Shown here: positions 52,446-63,053 of the stretch, piece by piece
Numbering within the stretch: the first letter of the stretch is position 1
How the letters are laid out: every line of letters begins with the position of its first letter
Source of the DNA: Phymatolithon calcareum
Taxonomy: Eukaryota; Rhodophyta; Florideophyceae; Hapalidiales
Direction: 5' to 3'
Length of the DNA: 64,000 bases
Assembly: GCA_977006965.1 (NCBI GenBank)
Contig: OZ345363.1
Coordinates: 372,001 to 436,000, forward strand
Made by a program: the position numbers and the translations under genes
The notes under the pieces: model-generated
The model's database searches: none
The model's input: the letters and a program-made list of their open reading frames with translations, nothing else
What the model was told of the DNA's origin: nothing

Positions 52446-53371
52446 CTAAGCCTTTTTGGCCTTTTTCGCCTCTCCGAGCTCTTCCATCTCGCCAAGGTTC
52501 GAGCGTTTCTTCCGATTGCTTTTTGTGTCGTCCTTGGATGAATCTTCAACCTCTTTTGTATCCCTTTCGGTTGTCCGTATGACCTCAACAGCAACCGGGT
52601 TCAAACTCGTAACGATCTCTTCTTCGCTGGTTCCCTCCTCATTCACATCTCCATCTACACCAACAGTCATCCCTTCACCAATAATTGGTGGCGGAGTTGA
52701 AGTCTGTCCATCGTGATCGCCGTTCGAGCTCTGAAGCAGTTGAACCAGCTGATCATATATCTCCTTCTGCCGATCAGAAGTGTTTCCAAGTGAAACTCCG
52801 AAGTTCGGGATTGGCGATGCATCGAACAAACTGTCAAAAGAATAAAATGGACCAGGCTGTGGAATAGTATGTGTGAAGATCAGGCTAGGGTCGATAGGAC
52901 CGTCAATCCTCCATAACTTTGGCCGGCGCTGCGCCGCTCCGACGTGGTAGTTGCGACTTCTCCTGTTCGATCAATGCTCTCGAGCTCCCTCGCTTCCTCT
53001 GTTGCGCCATCTTCTTCATTGGGTTCTACATCGCCCTGCTCACACCCTTGATTTTCATAGAAGTTGATGGCATCCGGAATCCAAGATAGGTCATTATTCT
53101 CTGTGTTTGATGCCACGAAGGCAACCTCCGCATCCCTGTTGATACTTTCCCTGAGTAGAGACGAGCTAGGGGTGTTGCAATGCGCTATGAACAGGACAAA
53201 TGAAGTTCGGTGATCAACGACAGAACGTGTCAGTACATAGGTCAGAATGTTTCGTGCTGAAAAGAATAGTGTTCTCTGAGACTTACGTTCCATTATTGAT
53301 TTCATGAACTGATGGTCTTTTTCGACCACTGTCGCAGGGCCATCCCGCGTTACATTCTCTTTGCTACTCAT
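52446..53371 (-). CDS. unrecognised spliced gene, acidic protein with basic C-terminus
   Basis: Three exons likely. Exon 1 is 53371-53287 (MSSKENVTRDGPATV ... KSIME). Intron 1 is 53286-53185 (102 bp): donor GTAAGT, branch-like TACTGAC, acceptor TTCATAG. Exon 2 continues NTPSSSLLRES, SWIPDAINFYENQG and an acidic run. The last exon begins at acceptor CCACAG| (52856) with PGPFYSFDSLFDASPIPNFG, then DRQKEIYDQLVQLLQ, and ends DDTKSNRKKRSNLGEM ... AKKAKKA, a nuclear-signal-like tail. The second donor is not settled; GTCGCA near 52958 gives a phase-0 intron of 101 bp. No domain is recognised; composition suggests a nuclear regulator. Confidence 0.55.
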
Positions 53372-54359
53372 TTTGGGGAGAAATTGGGCATCCGGATTGC
53401 AATCCGAAAGGTTACAGTGATGGTCCTGTGTTGTTGTGCGATCGACCCTAAGGATGGATGAGCGGACGATCTTGCGGCGAAAGGTTTTCCGGAAGGCCGA
53501 TCGCAATTTATACCGAAATCCTAGAGCCGCTAAACGGTGCACTTTCAGAAACCATCTTCTCAACTTAACAGAAGATTTGCACTTTCTTTGCTATCTCCAG
53601 TTGCGCTTAAATTCTCGCATTTGGTTGGTCACTCATTCAAGTGCATAAATTTCGTGTCAGTTCATCAGCATTGCACGCCGGGATAAAACGACTGGAGGGA
53701 AATTAACGATACATGTTCTTCGACTTTAATAGTCGGAAGGTTCCCCAGTGACTTTACCTTTTCGGAGCCATTATCTCGAGAACGTTGGAATATTTGAATT
53801 TTTGTCCAAGAACTTCGCTCGAACGCATCACGACTGGTGTTTCCAAGAGCAAAGAAGGTCTTTGTAAGCTTAACCGGAGCTTACTTCGAATATGAGATCT
53901 CAAGGGTGTACATGTCTTGTCGAGCGGTCACTTGGCGAAACAGGCTTTCACCTATTTTTAAAAATGCTTTTCAGCTACAATTTTGGACTCCGCAAAATCG
54001 AACGGGACTTTACAAGTAGAGTTTTCATATTGAGGATGGCTGAAAGAAGTTTCATAGTGGCACAAGGCCATTCCATAAAAAGGCCTGTCGCTCCCCTGAT
54101 ATCCCCCTCCCGCCTCTTGTACTCTAGCACCACTTACTGACAGGGAGCGAGCTTGAGACGTCACATTCACCTGAAACTCCCGCATAGACTGAGTCAGCAG
54201 GGTCCGCTTTGGATCGATCCGAGATTGATTTCACATCTTGTCCGTTCTGAAGTTTCTTGTACTACAGGATAGATACTTCTAGCCATTATGGCAAAATGGC
54301 ACACAAGACAGCCCTTTCCGTAGTCTCATGATTGTTAATCTCTCCGTCGTGTTTCTTCT
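53372..54359. other. intergenic, no supported gene
   Basis: Upstream of the acidic-protein gene. Short frames at 53837-54185 have no motif. A shared promoter or UTR role is possible but not visible. Confidence 0.35.
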
Positions 54360-54560
54360 TCTTCTTTATTGTGGGTTTTTGGAACAACTCCACATCCTTA
54401 CGGCTACAGCAGACTTGAAGAGATTCGAGTAGTTCTTAATGTCACAACAGCTCAAATCTGCACAAGGTGCAGACCTTCAGGGAGCTTAACATCAATATCT
54501 CTATGTAGCCAATCTTCAGCCGCCGTCCTTTAGAGGGATGACCCGGGTTGGAAACTCCGT
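54360..54560 (-). mobile_element. family-B element
   Basis: Minus-strand blocks CCAACCCGGGTCATCCCTC, CGGCTGAAGATTGGCTAC, TTAAGCTCCCTGAAGG, GTAGCCGTAAGGATG and the tail CACAATAAAGAAGAAGAAG. Same order as 34009-34439. Target duplication not identified. Confidence 0.75.
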
Positions 54561-55075
54561 TGTGTTTACGGAGCAATTGCACTGACACTGAACTAACCGG
54601 TTTTACCAGCACTCTCGACATAAGACATAGCACGCATAATGCGCACGTTGCAAGCACAAAATCCTCAACATTCACAGTCTGCTTCACAGACGCCCGCTTG
54701 AACGTATACCATCGCATAATCACACGTTCTCAACCAAAGCATTGGAATTATTTATTTATTTTTATTCTTTTCTCGAAAAGTGTCGAGAATAAATAATTTA
54801 TTGTTGAACGCAGAACCAATAAATTATTGTATTCAAGTTCAGCGAGGTATAAATAACTGGTTATTCCCCGAATTATTGGATCCTTCTTGCTACTTTCTGT
54901 CGCGATAGAATAACCGGATCGAAAAAATGAGGAGTCCGATACAATAATTGTCGCAACCACGACGATCTCAATAAATACAATAAATATGCGAGACTCAGGA
55001 ATAAATTATTGGAACAATAATTTAAATAATTACAATAGCAATTATTTTTTCCAATGCTTTGTTCTCAACGTACGC
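54561..55075. other. AT-rich intergenic DNA
   Basis: From 54745 strongly AT-rich with many AATAAATTATT motifs and a short inverted TTCTCGAAAAGTGTCGAGAA near 54770. No gene. It precedes the hAT-like element. Confidence 0.4.
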
Positions 55076-55833
55076 CAGGGGTCGCAACGGACGGATTATT
55101 CCGCTTTTCCGATCGCAATCCGCTCGACTGAACGGATTCTGAGCGAAGAATTAGACCGCCATGGGGATGCGGGAAATATCGATCTCCCCAGCGCATGGCC
55201 TTTACAGGAAATTATGTTTCATATTGCAAACTGTAAGTAGGTGTGGAGAAGCATGTCGTCCAAATTGCTCTTCTTCCTATGAACTAAAGCGCTCTTTGAC
55301 GGAATTTCATCATAATTGGCCCATAGAGCCTGTATTATGCATAATGCTTATTTCGTAGGACTGTCCCTGGTTTTCCTGGTCCTCGTTGTCAAAAAGATAT
55401 CATATTTGCTGCACGTAACAGGCGTTCCGCTTTCTTCGCCCTTTTCGTGAACGATTTCACGAAACGCGCTCACTAAAACAGTGAAATCTTTAAGAGCCGA
55501 TTTCTCTGCCATGGACGAGAGCAGTATAAAAATTGCAGCGTATCCTCGATGAAGTCGTGCGCCCCTACTGAAATATCAAGTTTTTCTTACGAAACTCTTA
55601 CGTTTAGTACGAAATCTGGTCGCCTCAAAATGGCTAAATCGGCTGGAAACAGCGATTTCGCGAAACTATGACGGTCGATATATCCATGAAGAAATTTTTA
55701 TTTCGTAAATGTTTTTCGAGAAAAGGCTTCGGGGGCGGATTCTCTACAGGGTACACTTATGTCTTGCAAGAGTAAAAAATTCCGTCCTTGAGAGATCGGC
55801 GCTTAAAGTTCTATAGAGTCCTTGCGTTTCGCA

Positions 55834-55895
55834 CGAAACAGCTGCCCCGACGACGAAAACAGCTGCCCCGGCGATGAAAACAGCTGCCCCGGCGA
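55834..55895. repeat. three tandem ~21-bp units
   Basis: Three copies of GAAAACAGCTGCCCCGGCGA with small changes, inside the hAT-like element. Confidence 0.85.
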
Positions 55896-56295
55896 AGGGC
55901 ACGGAACCTTTCTTTGATACGGCACTGGGGTCAAAAAAGCGCACTAAATTGACGCAACTTGCAGTAGTGCAGGGATGCTGGAGGTTGGAGAAATCAGTGT
56001 AATGCGCACGATCCAGACAGCAATGCAATACTAATTAATCTGAAACGCAAGATATAGGGGTTTGCTAGACCCAAAATTCTTCCGTGGTCGAAGCAATTCT
56101 AAAGTGGTGAGATCGATATTTCCCGCAGCCCCCATTAGCTTGGCGTATTCAAAGCGGAATAGGGCTAGGAAATTTTTTTTCTGTTTTGAACGACCGAAAA
56201 TCACTGAAATTATTTCTCGGAGCGAAGGCGCGAGGAAACAATATTTGAAATAAAGAACGGAACGAGATCACGGATATCCCTGATCAAATCTTCAT

Positions 56296-56353
56296 ATATC
56301 TAATTTGTTCAATCTGCTATCAATATTGATAGCAGATTGAACAAATTAGATAT
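56296..56353. repeat. perfect 58-bp palindrome
   Basis: Two 29-bp arms without spacer, centre CAAT|ATTG; the left arm contains CTAATTTGTTCAATCTGC. A further 20-bp palindrome, ACGTAAACGT|ACGTTTACGT, is at 56518-56537. Both lie inside the hAT-like element. Confidence 0.95.
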
Positions 56354-56867
56354 TTTCGAAAAAGAATCGCAACAAAACACCAAATTTTGGTGTTCTGAGC
56401 CAAGACAGAAAAGTACTTTTTTCGTAATGTTTATGAAACTATATAAGCACTGAACTGCAAATTCAGATTTTCAGCCTATTATTGAGAGGATTAGAACTAA
56501 TCTTGAGCGGATAGAAAACGTAAACGTACGTTTACGTATACATTTTCAGAAGAATTGAGCGAACATGATACTAACATTTCTTGAGCGGATTTTTCGCGAA
56601 AATTTCAAAAAGTATTTTTTCAGCCATTGAAGGGAATGGGACAATATTGTGTTTTTGGCGTTACGGAATGATTCCGAATGGAATTTAGTCTGGATTTTGA
56701 CTCAACGGAAAGGATATGGGTGCGGATTTTACCCAAATTCCTTGATTCCGTTCGTTCCCAATCCGTCCGTTGCAACCCCTGATCGACGACCGCTACTGTG
56801 CTAGGGCTCTACGCGTAAAGGTTGATCCTGGGGTACACAATATCGGCACGGAATCCGCACAGCTCCA

Positions 56868-58388
56868 ATGTCCTCGCCCTACAACCTTCGAAGTCGAGGG
56901 CGCCTCGCATCCGACGCACCGGTACCAAGAAGACCAATTTCATCTCGTCCACCCAAGCGGCAATGTCTCCCAAAATCAATCCCCAGTGCATCAAGCTACC
57001 TTGATCTACTGCCACGCGAAGCTTTGGAGAATGTGTTGCGACACGTGAGCAAGAGACCTCGTCTATTGAACTGGAAAAGTTTTATCTCAACGAGAGACAT
57101 TTTTGCTCTGTATCGCTCTGGCGGATCGCTTACCGCTGCATGCAAGGAGGTGTTCACAGCAGTCAGCATCTGCGAATTCCATCTGATCAACGGTGAGCTT
57201 GTTATTCGGAAGATGAACGATTTTTGCATCCTTTTGGACATCGCAGGCTCTTCATTCCGGAAGCTTACGTTTGATGAGCTACCTGGCCACGTGAATGCTC
57301 GGCATATTGGGCGTACTCTTGCTTCGAAATGCACCAGCGTGACAGCACTGGATCTGATGGGCGTTCAAGGCCACGTCCTTTTCGACAAGATTCTGGAGAA
57401 GTGCAGCGGTACGTTGGAATCTCTTTCTGTGGCAGGGAGGTGTCAAGCGGATGTTAGTGCCATGGTGAAGCATTGTTCTGGACTTCGTGAACTAGATCTA
57501 TGGAATGCGGAGGACGATTTGGAACTCTCTTCTTTGTGGCCTACAGTTGGAAAATCGCTGCGCTGGCTGGCACTGTTCGACTTCATACACTTCGAAGACG
57601 AGGATATCAGGTCCATCCAAACGCATTGCCGAGCTCTTCGACACGTTGACATTTCTGGAATAGACACTTCTGAAGCACTAGCAGATTTGTTTGTTTCCTA
57701 TGACCGTCAACTTGAACACGTATTTCTAAATAATGCGAGCCCGGAAATATGCAGGCGCGTCGTGAATGCATGCCCAAACTTGAGTTGCCTTGCGTCAGTT
57801 TCGAATGATATGCCAGCCGTCGCAGAGGCTCTTGGGCCCGCGTTGAAGGAACTGGGCATTATGGAGACACCGGGGATGTGTAATGATGGACTGAATGATG
57901 CGATGAAGAACTGTGCGAACTTAAAAAAGCTTCGGGCGTTCCACCTATCCAAAGCTGCGTATGAAATCGTTTCTGGCATATTCTCAAGTCCAAAGGCACA
58001 ACTTGAGGTCCTAGTTTTGGGAAAACTATTAACTGAAGACTGTGGGAAAATTCTGGACTGTATAGGCAGGAACACTGGAGGGCTTCGTGAATTCTCCTTG
58101 TCAATTGCGTTCCCGCAACCGAAGTTGTTCTGCGGTATCGTGCAGTCGAATGCACTTCTGGAGACAGTGAACATTGATTTGTGGAGCGCGCTTGAAGCCG
58201 AATCAGCCGCGAACGTTTCAGTTGCCGTCGATATTCTGGAATCGTTTTCGTCGTGCCCCAACCTGCGTTATTTAGGTCTCGGAGGAAATTGTGCTTATAT
58301 CAACTCGCAGGACGTGATTAATGCGGCCCGTCCTTTCCGATTTATGCGTACTTCTGTGCACGTTTTCGGTGAAGACTTGTTTCTATAA
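56868..58388 (+). CDS. F-box-like/LRR protein, family member 4 (intact)
   Basis: 506 residues, MSSPYNLRSRGRLASDAPV, SSRPPKRQ, F-box-like LDLLPREALENVLRHVSKRP and STRDIFALYRSGGSLTAACK, then LRRs (VTALDLMGV, LRELDLWNAE, LRWLALFDF, LKELGIMET, LKKLRAFHL, LEVLVLGKL), ending FMRTSVHVFGEDLFL. Compared with member 3, framework residues are nearly identical while the positions around each LxxLxL strand differ. The C-terminal 100 residues are more like the broken member 2. A hAT-like element occupies its promoter side, so the shared 5' flank of the family is cut to about 60 bp here. Confidence 0.85.
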   Translation: MSSPYNLRSRGRLASDAPVPRRPISSRPPKRQCLPKSIPSASSYLDLLPREALENVLRHVSKRPRLLNWKSFISTRDIFALYRSGGSLTAACKEVFTAVSICEFHLINGELVIRKMNDFCILLDIAGSSFRKLTFDELPGHVNARHIGRTLASKCTSVTALDLMGVQGHVLFDKILEKCSGTLESLSVAGRCQADVSAMVKHCSGLRELDLWNAEDDLELSSLWPTVGKSLRWLALFDFIHFEDEDIRSIQTHCRALRHVDISGIDTSEALADLFVSYDRQLEHVFLNNASPEICRRVVNACPNLSCLASVSNDMPAVAEALGPALKELGIMETPGMCNDGLNDAMKNCANLKKLRAFHLSKAAYEIVSGIFSSPKAQLEVLVLGKLLTEDCGKILDCIGRNTGGLREFSLSIAFPQPKLFCGIVQSNALLETVNIDLWSALEAESAANVSVAVDILESFSSCPNLRYLGLGGNCAYINSQDVINAARPFRFMRTSVHVFGEDLFL

Positions 58389-58689
58389 TCAGTAAATGTT
58401 GACCGACTACACAAAGCGTTTAGCGGAAAAATCCCGAAAACCTAAAACGACAAGCCCACCATGACAGAAGCGTACATTTCAGATCCACGAAAGTCGACAA
58501 GTAGGAGAATGTTCATTGGATTGCCATTCGTGATATTGTAAATTGCGTGTCCACCCAATTCACGGACAGGAAATGCTGCACTGAGAACATCTGCAGTCCG
58601 TCACACCTGCAGGACATAGTGACACAAAAGCTGTCTGCTATTAAAATCGAATGCCGATCTTGGTGCCGCCCTGTTTGCCACGCAAACTC

Positions 58690-59193
58690 TCAGCTCTGAC
58701 GATGAAGCAGGAATTCGTCCTGACTGAAAGAGTGGCAAGTGGTAAGTTCATTGCTTCGCTGGTCGCCTTCACGGTCAAGGCGAACGTCCCATATTCGAAC
58801 AACGCCATCGGAAGATCTGGCTATGAGTCTCCGCTCATATGATCTGTGAAAAACAAGTGTCACGCGGCCACCTTCGTCAATCAGCATAATTGATGCTCCA
58901 ATACAAGTTACTCTTCCGATCCCCAACGCTGCAGAAGAACAGTGCCGTAATCTGACCCATCTGCAATAATTTTTGTGCATTTTTCTCGATTCCACAGATC
59001 TACTTTATGCAATGCTGATGAGAACTTGTAACTGTCTATTTCCAGTAGATGTGCTTGCATTTCCATCACCGCGAGCATCTTCGAAGAGAGTCTGTTTCGC
59101 GTAGATGCCCAAAACTATGAATGTACCACTCGCAGGATCGAGAGTAACAAAACCTTGGTTAAAGCGCTTCAGATGGAGTACCTGCTCTTGCAT
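58690..59193 (-). pseudogene. WD40-repeat pseudogene fragment
   Basis: Minus-strand fragments in three frames: LHLKRFNQGFVTLDPASGTF, then KVDLWNREKCTKII, then LIARSSDGVVRIWDVRLD. DLWNREKC and DGVVRIWDV are WD40 strands. Frameshifts near 59030 and 58930 separate them and no start or full propeller remains. Confidence 0.5.
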
Positions 59194-59334
59194 CGCTTAA
59201 ATGCAATCGTTGGATCCCGAAGGAGCGCTTTGTTCCACGGTGCGGTGGAACTTCCACCTTTATTAGAAACGTCAATGCACGTTCTCGAACATTCTTATAT
59301 GAAAGCTCGATATGAAAGCCGCAACAAACGCTTT

Positions 59335-59495
59335 CAGTGACTGAAATTAAGCTACCCGAAGGTCTGCACTTTGTGCAGCTTTGGAGCTGTTCTGACGTTA
59401 ATTACCACTTGTATCTGTTAAAGTCTACTGCAGCCGTAAGGATATGGAGTTGTTCTAGGGCAACTTCAAATACCTGCAATAAAGAAGAAGAAGAA
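59335..59495 (+). mobile_element. family-B element
   Basis: TTAAGCTACCCGAAGGTCTG, CAGCCGTAAGGATATGGAG and tail GCAATAAAGAAGAAGAAGAA. Target duplication not resolved. Confidence 0.7.
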
Positions 59496-60167
59496 GCGTG
59501 CAATGATATACTTTTATATATGTTGTGTTGACTGTACAGAGAGTGCGACCGAGAAGCTTGATGTATTACTACATCCTCGCCGGAAAGACTCTATGTGTGC
59601 AGCTGGCAAAGAAAAAGAGAAAAGACAGAGTAATAGCCGGTCCACATTACCCTGCAGTGTCGATGCAATCGACTGATTGTTCCAAGCGTGATGAATACGA
59701 CAGTGGAGAGCAGATCGTCGATTGCCCAGAGCCATCATGTCGTAGTTGTTTTGCGTAGAAAATTTAGAACAAGTAATCAACTAGTTTAGAGACCGGTATT
59801 TATTCTAGCTAATGCCTGACGCGCAACATGCCCGGAGTCAATGCAAAGTCTGGTGATCGTAGACAGCCCTCGTGATTCTCTCGCGAATTCTCTTCTTCTG
59901 ATACCGATCTCCCACTTCGCCAGTGACTGTCAAGGGCAGAGGACGCCGCACGCCGACTTCTCTTGGCTTCATCGTGCTACTGTGATCACCGCGCGACTGC
60001 TCCGCTTCCACGCTTCGAAAAGCCTTCGCCGTCGGTCTATTTATTTTACACTGTGGTGCGATATTTCCCAAAGCCTGCTAATGCGACATTCTCCTCCAGC
60101 GATCTCCCCGCATCCGTCTGTGACATAAAACGTAGTCCGTACAGAAGTTCTGATGTTACGCTCCATC
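59496..60167. other. intergenic, no supported gene
   Basis: Short frames only, including a 77-codon Lys-rich one at 59525-59758 without a motif. Confidence 0.35.
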
Positions 60168-60766
60168 TGTCGCGCCAGCTGCTATGTCGCTGTCCCAAGG
60201 CGGTCGATTTTTCTTCTCGCGACTGTACGCCGCACTACTTGGATCGCGATAGTCATTCCGCTTGTACTAGATGATCTGTTGGGCCAACAGACACATGTCT
60301 CTCGTGTGCCTATGCGCTGTATCGCTGTCTTTCGCGTAGTTTGTAGTTTATAAGGTTGTTCCTTTATTCCTCTGAGTAAAGGAAGGGGGGAGTTCTTCGG
60401 ATTTCGGCTCGATTACCTAGATGAGACACGCGCCACGCCTGAGAGTCCCTTGGAGCACGCGGAGTCGGAGTTCTTCCCACTCTTCTTGTTCGCAACCTTC
60501 GCCGTGCAAGTCAGCACAGAGGCAATTGCGTGCAAGTTTCCCTTTTCCCTTTTCGTGCGTCCGTTCCAAGGTCGACGGCCCAGCCAAGGTCGCCGTATCA
60601 AGGACGACGCCGCCGTCTGTCCGCATCAAGATGACTGTGACGTCGGTGATACTACCGCCGAACTTTTCCATCCTCACCAAGGGCAGGCTCGCGCTCGCGT
60701 CTGACCTGCACGACCGCTGGAGTTCCCACAAGGCTGTCAAGCGTTCTCCAGCCGACCATCGGCTCT

Positions 60767-61689
60767 TTCTTTCTTTCCTTCTTTATTGCAGATGACGTCA
60801 ATTTTTAAGTTAACGCCTAAACTTGCTCTCGAGCAAGTTCTCTTCGTTCAAATATTGGATTATCGCTACGGGTTTCTCTCTGCACAGATCTTCTACCGTT
60901 TTGCTCCGAACTCTGCCGATGAATTTCCGTCGACTAACAGCCCGGCCCGAACAATGTAGGATCATATGTTCCACAGTTTCCTTCACACCATACAGGCATT
61001 TCTTGCACATTGGGTCGTGAGGAAGTGGCTCATTCTCGTTGTGTCCATGGTGAAAGCTGGCGACGATTGGACAGCAATTAGTTATGAGCTGGTGGAGTAT
61101 TACCTCAGCCCGTCTATGTGAGATGTGTAGGTCTTCCGAGAGTGTCGGGATGGTAACTGGTTTGCTTCTACAAGGCGGTTTGATAATGGATCGTGCCGCT
61201 TCCATGGTGAGAGGTACCGCTTGATGTGATAGCAGGCTTGATTCCGAGATTCCCCGGCGCGCGAGCTCATCAGCAGCCTCATTTTTCGGGACTCTGCAGT
61301 GACTCGGTATCCAAATGCCTTCTATGTGGATCTCCTGTGCCATGATTTGTTCCATAAGATTCCATAGTTTCCGAACCATCTCTCCAAACATCCGCGGCTG
61401 GCCGTTGAGTGCGTCTATGCAGCTCTTGCTGTCGGTTACGCATCGGATAGTGCTGCCGCGCGATATCGGTAGACTGGATGCTGCCTGAAATGCGTGTACG
61501 GCCGCAAAAGCCTCGGCGTCGAATGAGGAGCCAATGGCCCCAGCGGACAGCCCTTCTTCCAGTATCGCTTCTTCTCCGCGCAGCACCAAAACGCCCGCAC
61601 CACCGACCTGCGGTGGGATTGTACGGGACATGTCGAGTGTGTCATCATCTTCATCGCATAGGATAACGCGCTGCTTCGAGGCCGTCGGG
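60767..61689 (-). mobile_element. 5'-truncated LINE with 13-bp target duplication
   Basis: GACCATCGGCTCT flanks it at 60754-60766 and 61690-61702. The 3' tail on the minus strand is GCAATAAAGAAGGAAAGAA. At 923 bp it is the best preserved LINE copy here and shows that the tails at 255, 18900 and 35640 belong to this family. Confidence 0.95.
60810..61689 (-). pseudogene. LINE polyprotein C-terminus: RNase H plus zinc ribbon
   Basis: Open to the insertion boundary, so the N-terminal part (endonuclease, RT) is missing by truncation. RNase H residues: Asp in VILCDEDDD, then VGGAGVLVL, Glu in FDAEAFAAVHAF, Asp in CVTDSKSCIDAL, and WIPSHCRVPKNEAADELA with the His and last Asp. A CCHC ribbon follows, CKKCLYGVKETVEHMILHC, then TVEDLCREKPVAI and a stop. 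RNase H of this type occurs in I/R1-like LINE clades. Not an independent gene. Confidence 0.9.
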
Positions 61690-62286
61690 GACCATCGGCT
61701 CTTCTTCTGGCGTGTCGCGCTTATCTCTGTCTACCTGGTTCCACCATCCTCACCTACTCCTACATTCTTTTTCCGTTCTTTTCGTTTCGCTGTTCTTCAT
61801 CGAGCGTCACTACGACGCGTGCGCTGCTATCGTCGAGACCGGCCCAACCCTACACGGCGTAGCCTCGTATACGCGCTAGATCCGTGTGTACCTGTATTCC
61901 CGTAAGGTTGTGGAGTGTGCTCCGTCGGCGGCGCAGCTTCTATCCGATACAAGCCGAAGTCTACTCTCATTTGCACCTCAAGGAGCTTTCCTGGCCCTAC
62001 ACGGCGTAACCTCGCGCTCGAGGTTGATCACCACGACCGCTTGTGTTCCCGCAAGGCTATGGACTGTTCTCCGGGGTGGTCTACATGTTTACTCTGTCTG
62101 GTGTCTGGTATCTATTGGGGCTTTTGTTGGCTTGTTTTTTCTAGTCTCTCCCCGCTCTTTTCTTCGCTCTCCTGTGTTGGGCTTTTCTCTCCCATGTGGC
62201 GTCGGGTTCTTTTGAGCCTGGCGCTACACCAACCACCCTTTTCAGTGCACTAGGGACTATCTCACTTACAATACAACCGCTATTGG

Positions 62287-62952
62287 TCAGTGGCTTCCGA
62301 TGCGGCTCCTAAATCTGTTTGACGCATAGTACAGCAGTCGAGAAACGGCAAAAAGACAGAGCCGTCGACATTGTAGAGCATCACAGCTTCTCCGAAGAAG
62401 GCAAAAATCACTACCATATAGAATCAGATATGCATGTTGAGTAGGTATACATACACATTTGGAAACCTTGACTGCGTGGAGTCGGGCCGAGTCAACGTGT
62501 TCCGTCACCGACAGGCGCTCACCAAACCGTTTCTGGCATTTAGAACAGTCCTGGTTTCTTTCTTTGCGGTCTAGGAGTCGTTGAGGAGGAAGAAGACGGT
62601 GTCTGGGAATCGTCCTGCAGGAGCTTTCCCAACCGTATCCGCTCTCTTTATTCCCGCCACACAGCCGCCGTCTCCAAGTCATATGCTCCCTTAATTCGTT
62701 CCGGCGAGCTGGAGCGCTGCCTTTCATACTGGATTGTGGAGCCACTCATTTGCTTGCATCCAACTCATCGGCGGAAACAGATTTCCCGTGGTCTGAGTCA
62801 TCAAATATATCGCTCGATTGAGTCTGGGTATCATACAACTTTTGCCACTGTGCTTGTTCTGTCGATGACCGGTCGCCGATCTCTTGTCTGATGCCTTGCT
62901 GAGCCCTTACGAGGGAAGTAGACTCACCTTCCGAAGCTTGACATTCATTCAA
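62287..62952 (-). pseudogene. C2H2 zinc-finger gene fragment between the two LTRs
   Basis: Frame 62952-62746 (LVRAQQGIRQEIGDRSS, SDIFDDSDHGKSV) ends in TGA. The same frame goes on to about 62287 with a finger of spacing C-x2-C-x12-H-x6-H: CSKCQKRFGERLSVTEHVDS, then ARLH. A copy of its start (CQKRFAERLSVTKH) is at the right window edge on the other strand. It may be a real multi-exon gene or part of a retroelement; unresolved. Confidence 0.4.
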
Positions 62953-63053
62953 CTAACAGGCCTCATTTTCAGATTGTCGCTGTTGCCCGCACTACTCCAT
63001 TGCTTCACATCGTCGGACTCCCAATTACCTTTTTCTTCATCTTCAAACGTAAT

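Larger units (their letters stand above)
55076..56781. mobile_element. hAT-like non-autonomous DNA transposon
   Basis: The left end CAGGGGTCGCAACGGACGGA and, in reverse complement, the right end CAGGGGTTGCAACGGACGGA form a 22-bp inverted pair with one mismatch; CAGGGG starts are typical of hAT elements. 1,706 bp with no long ORF. Flanking 8-mers (ACGTACGC, ATCGACGA) do not match. It ends 86 bp before the F-box/LRR gene at 56868. Confidence 0.7.
60168..62228 (+). mobile_element. LTR-like element (plus orientation) interrupted by a LINE
   Basis: Starts TGTCGCGCCAGCTGCTATG and ends TGGCGCTACA. TATAAGG lies at about 60350. CCATC precedes and CCAAC follows, a one-mismatch 5-bp duplication. Apart from the LINE at 60767-61689 it is the inverted counterpart of 63054-63895, sharing GACTGTACGCCGCAC, CACGCGGAGTCGGAG and GGCTTTTCTCTCCCAT. 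It has extra internal units: a CACGACCGCT...CCGCAAGGCT module occurs about three times. Confidence 0.8.

Noticed and set aside
61478-62253. Plus-strand ORFs of 60-120 codons
   Set aside because: They lie antisense to the LINE or within LTR sequence and differ between the two LTR copies.
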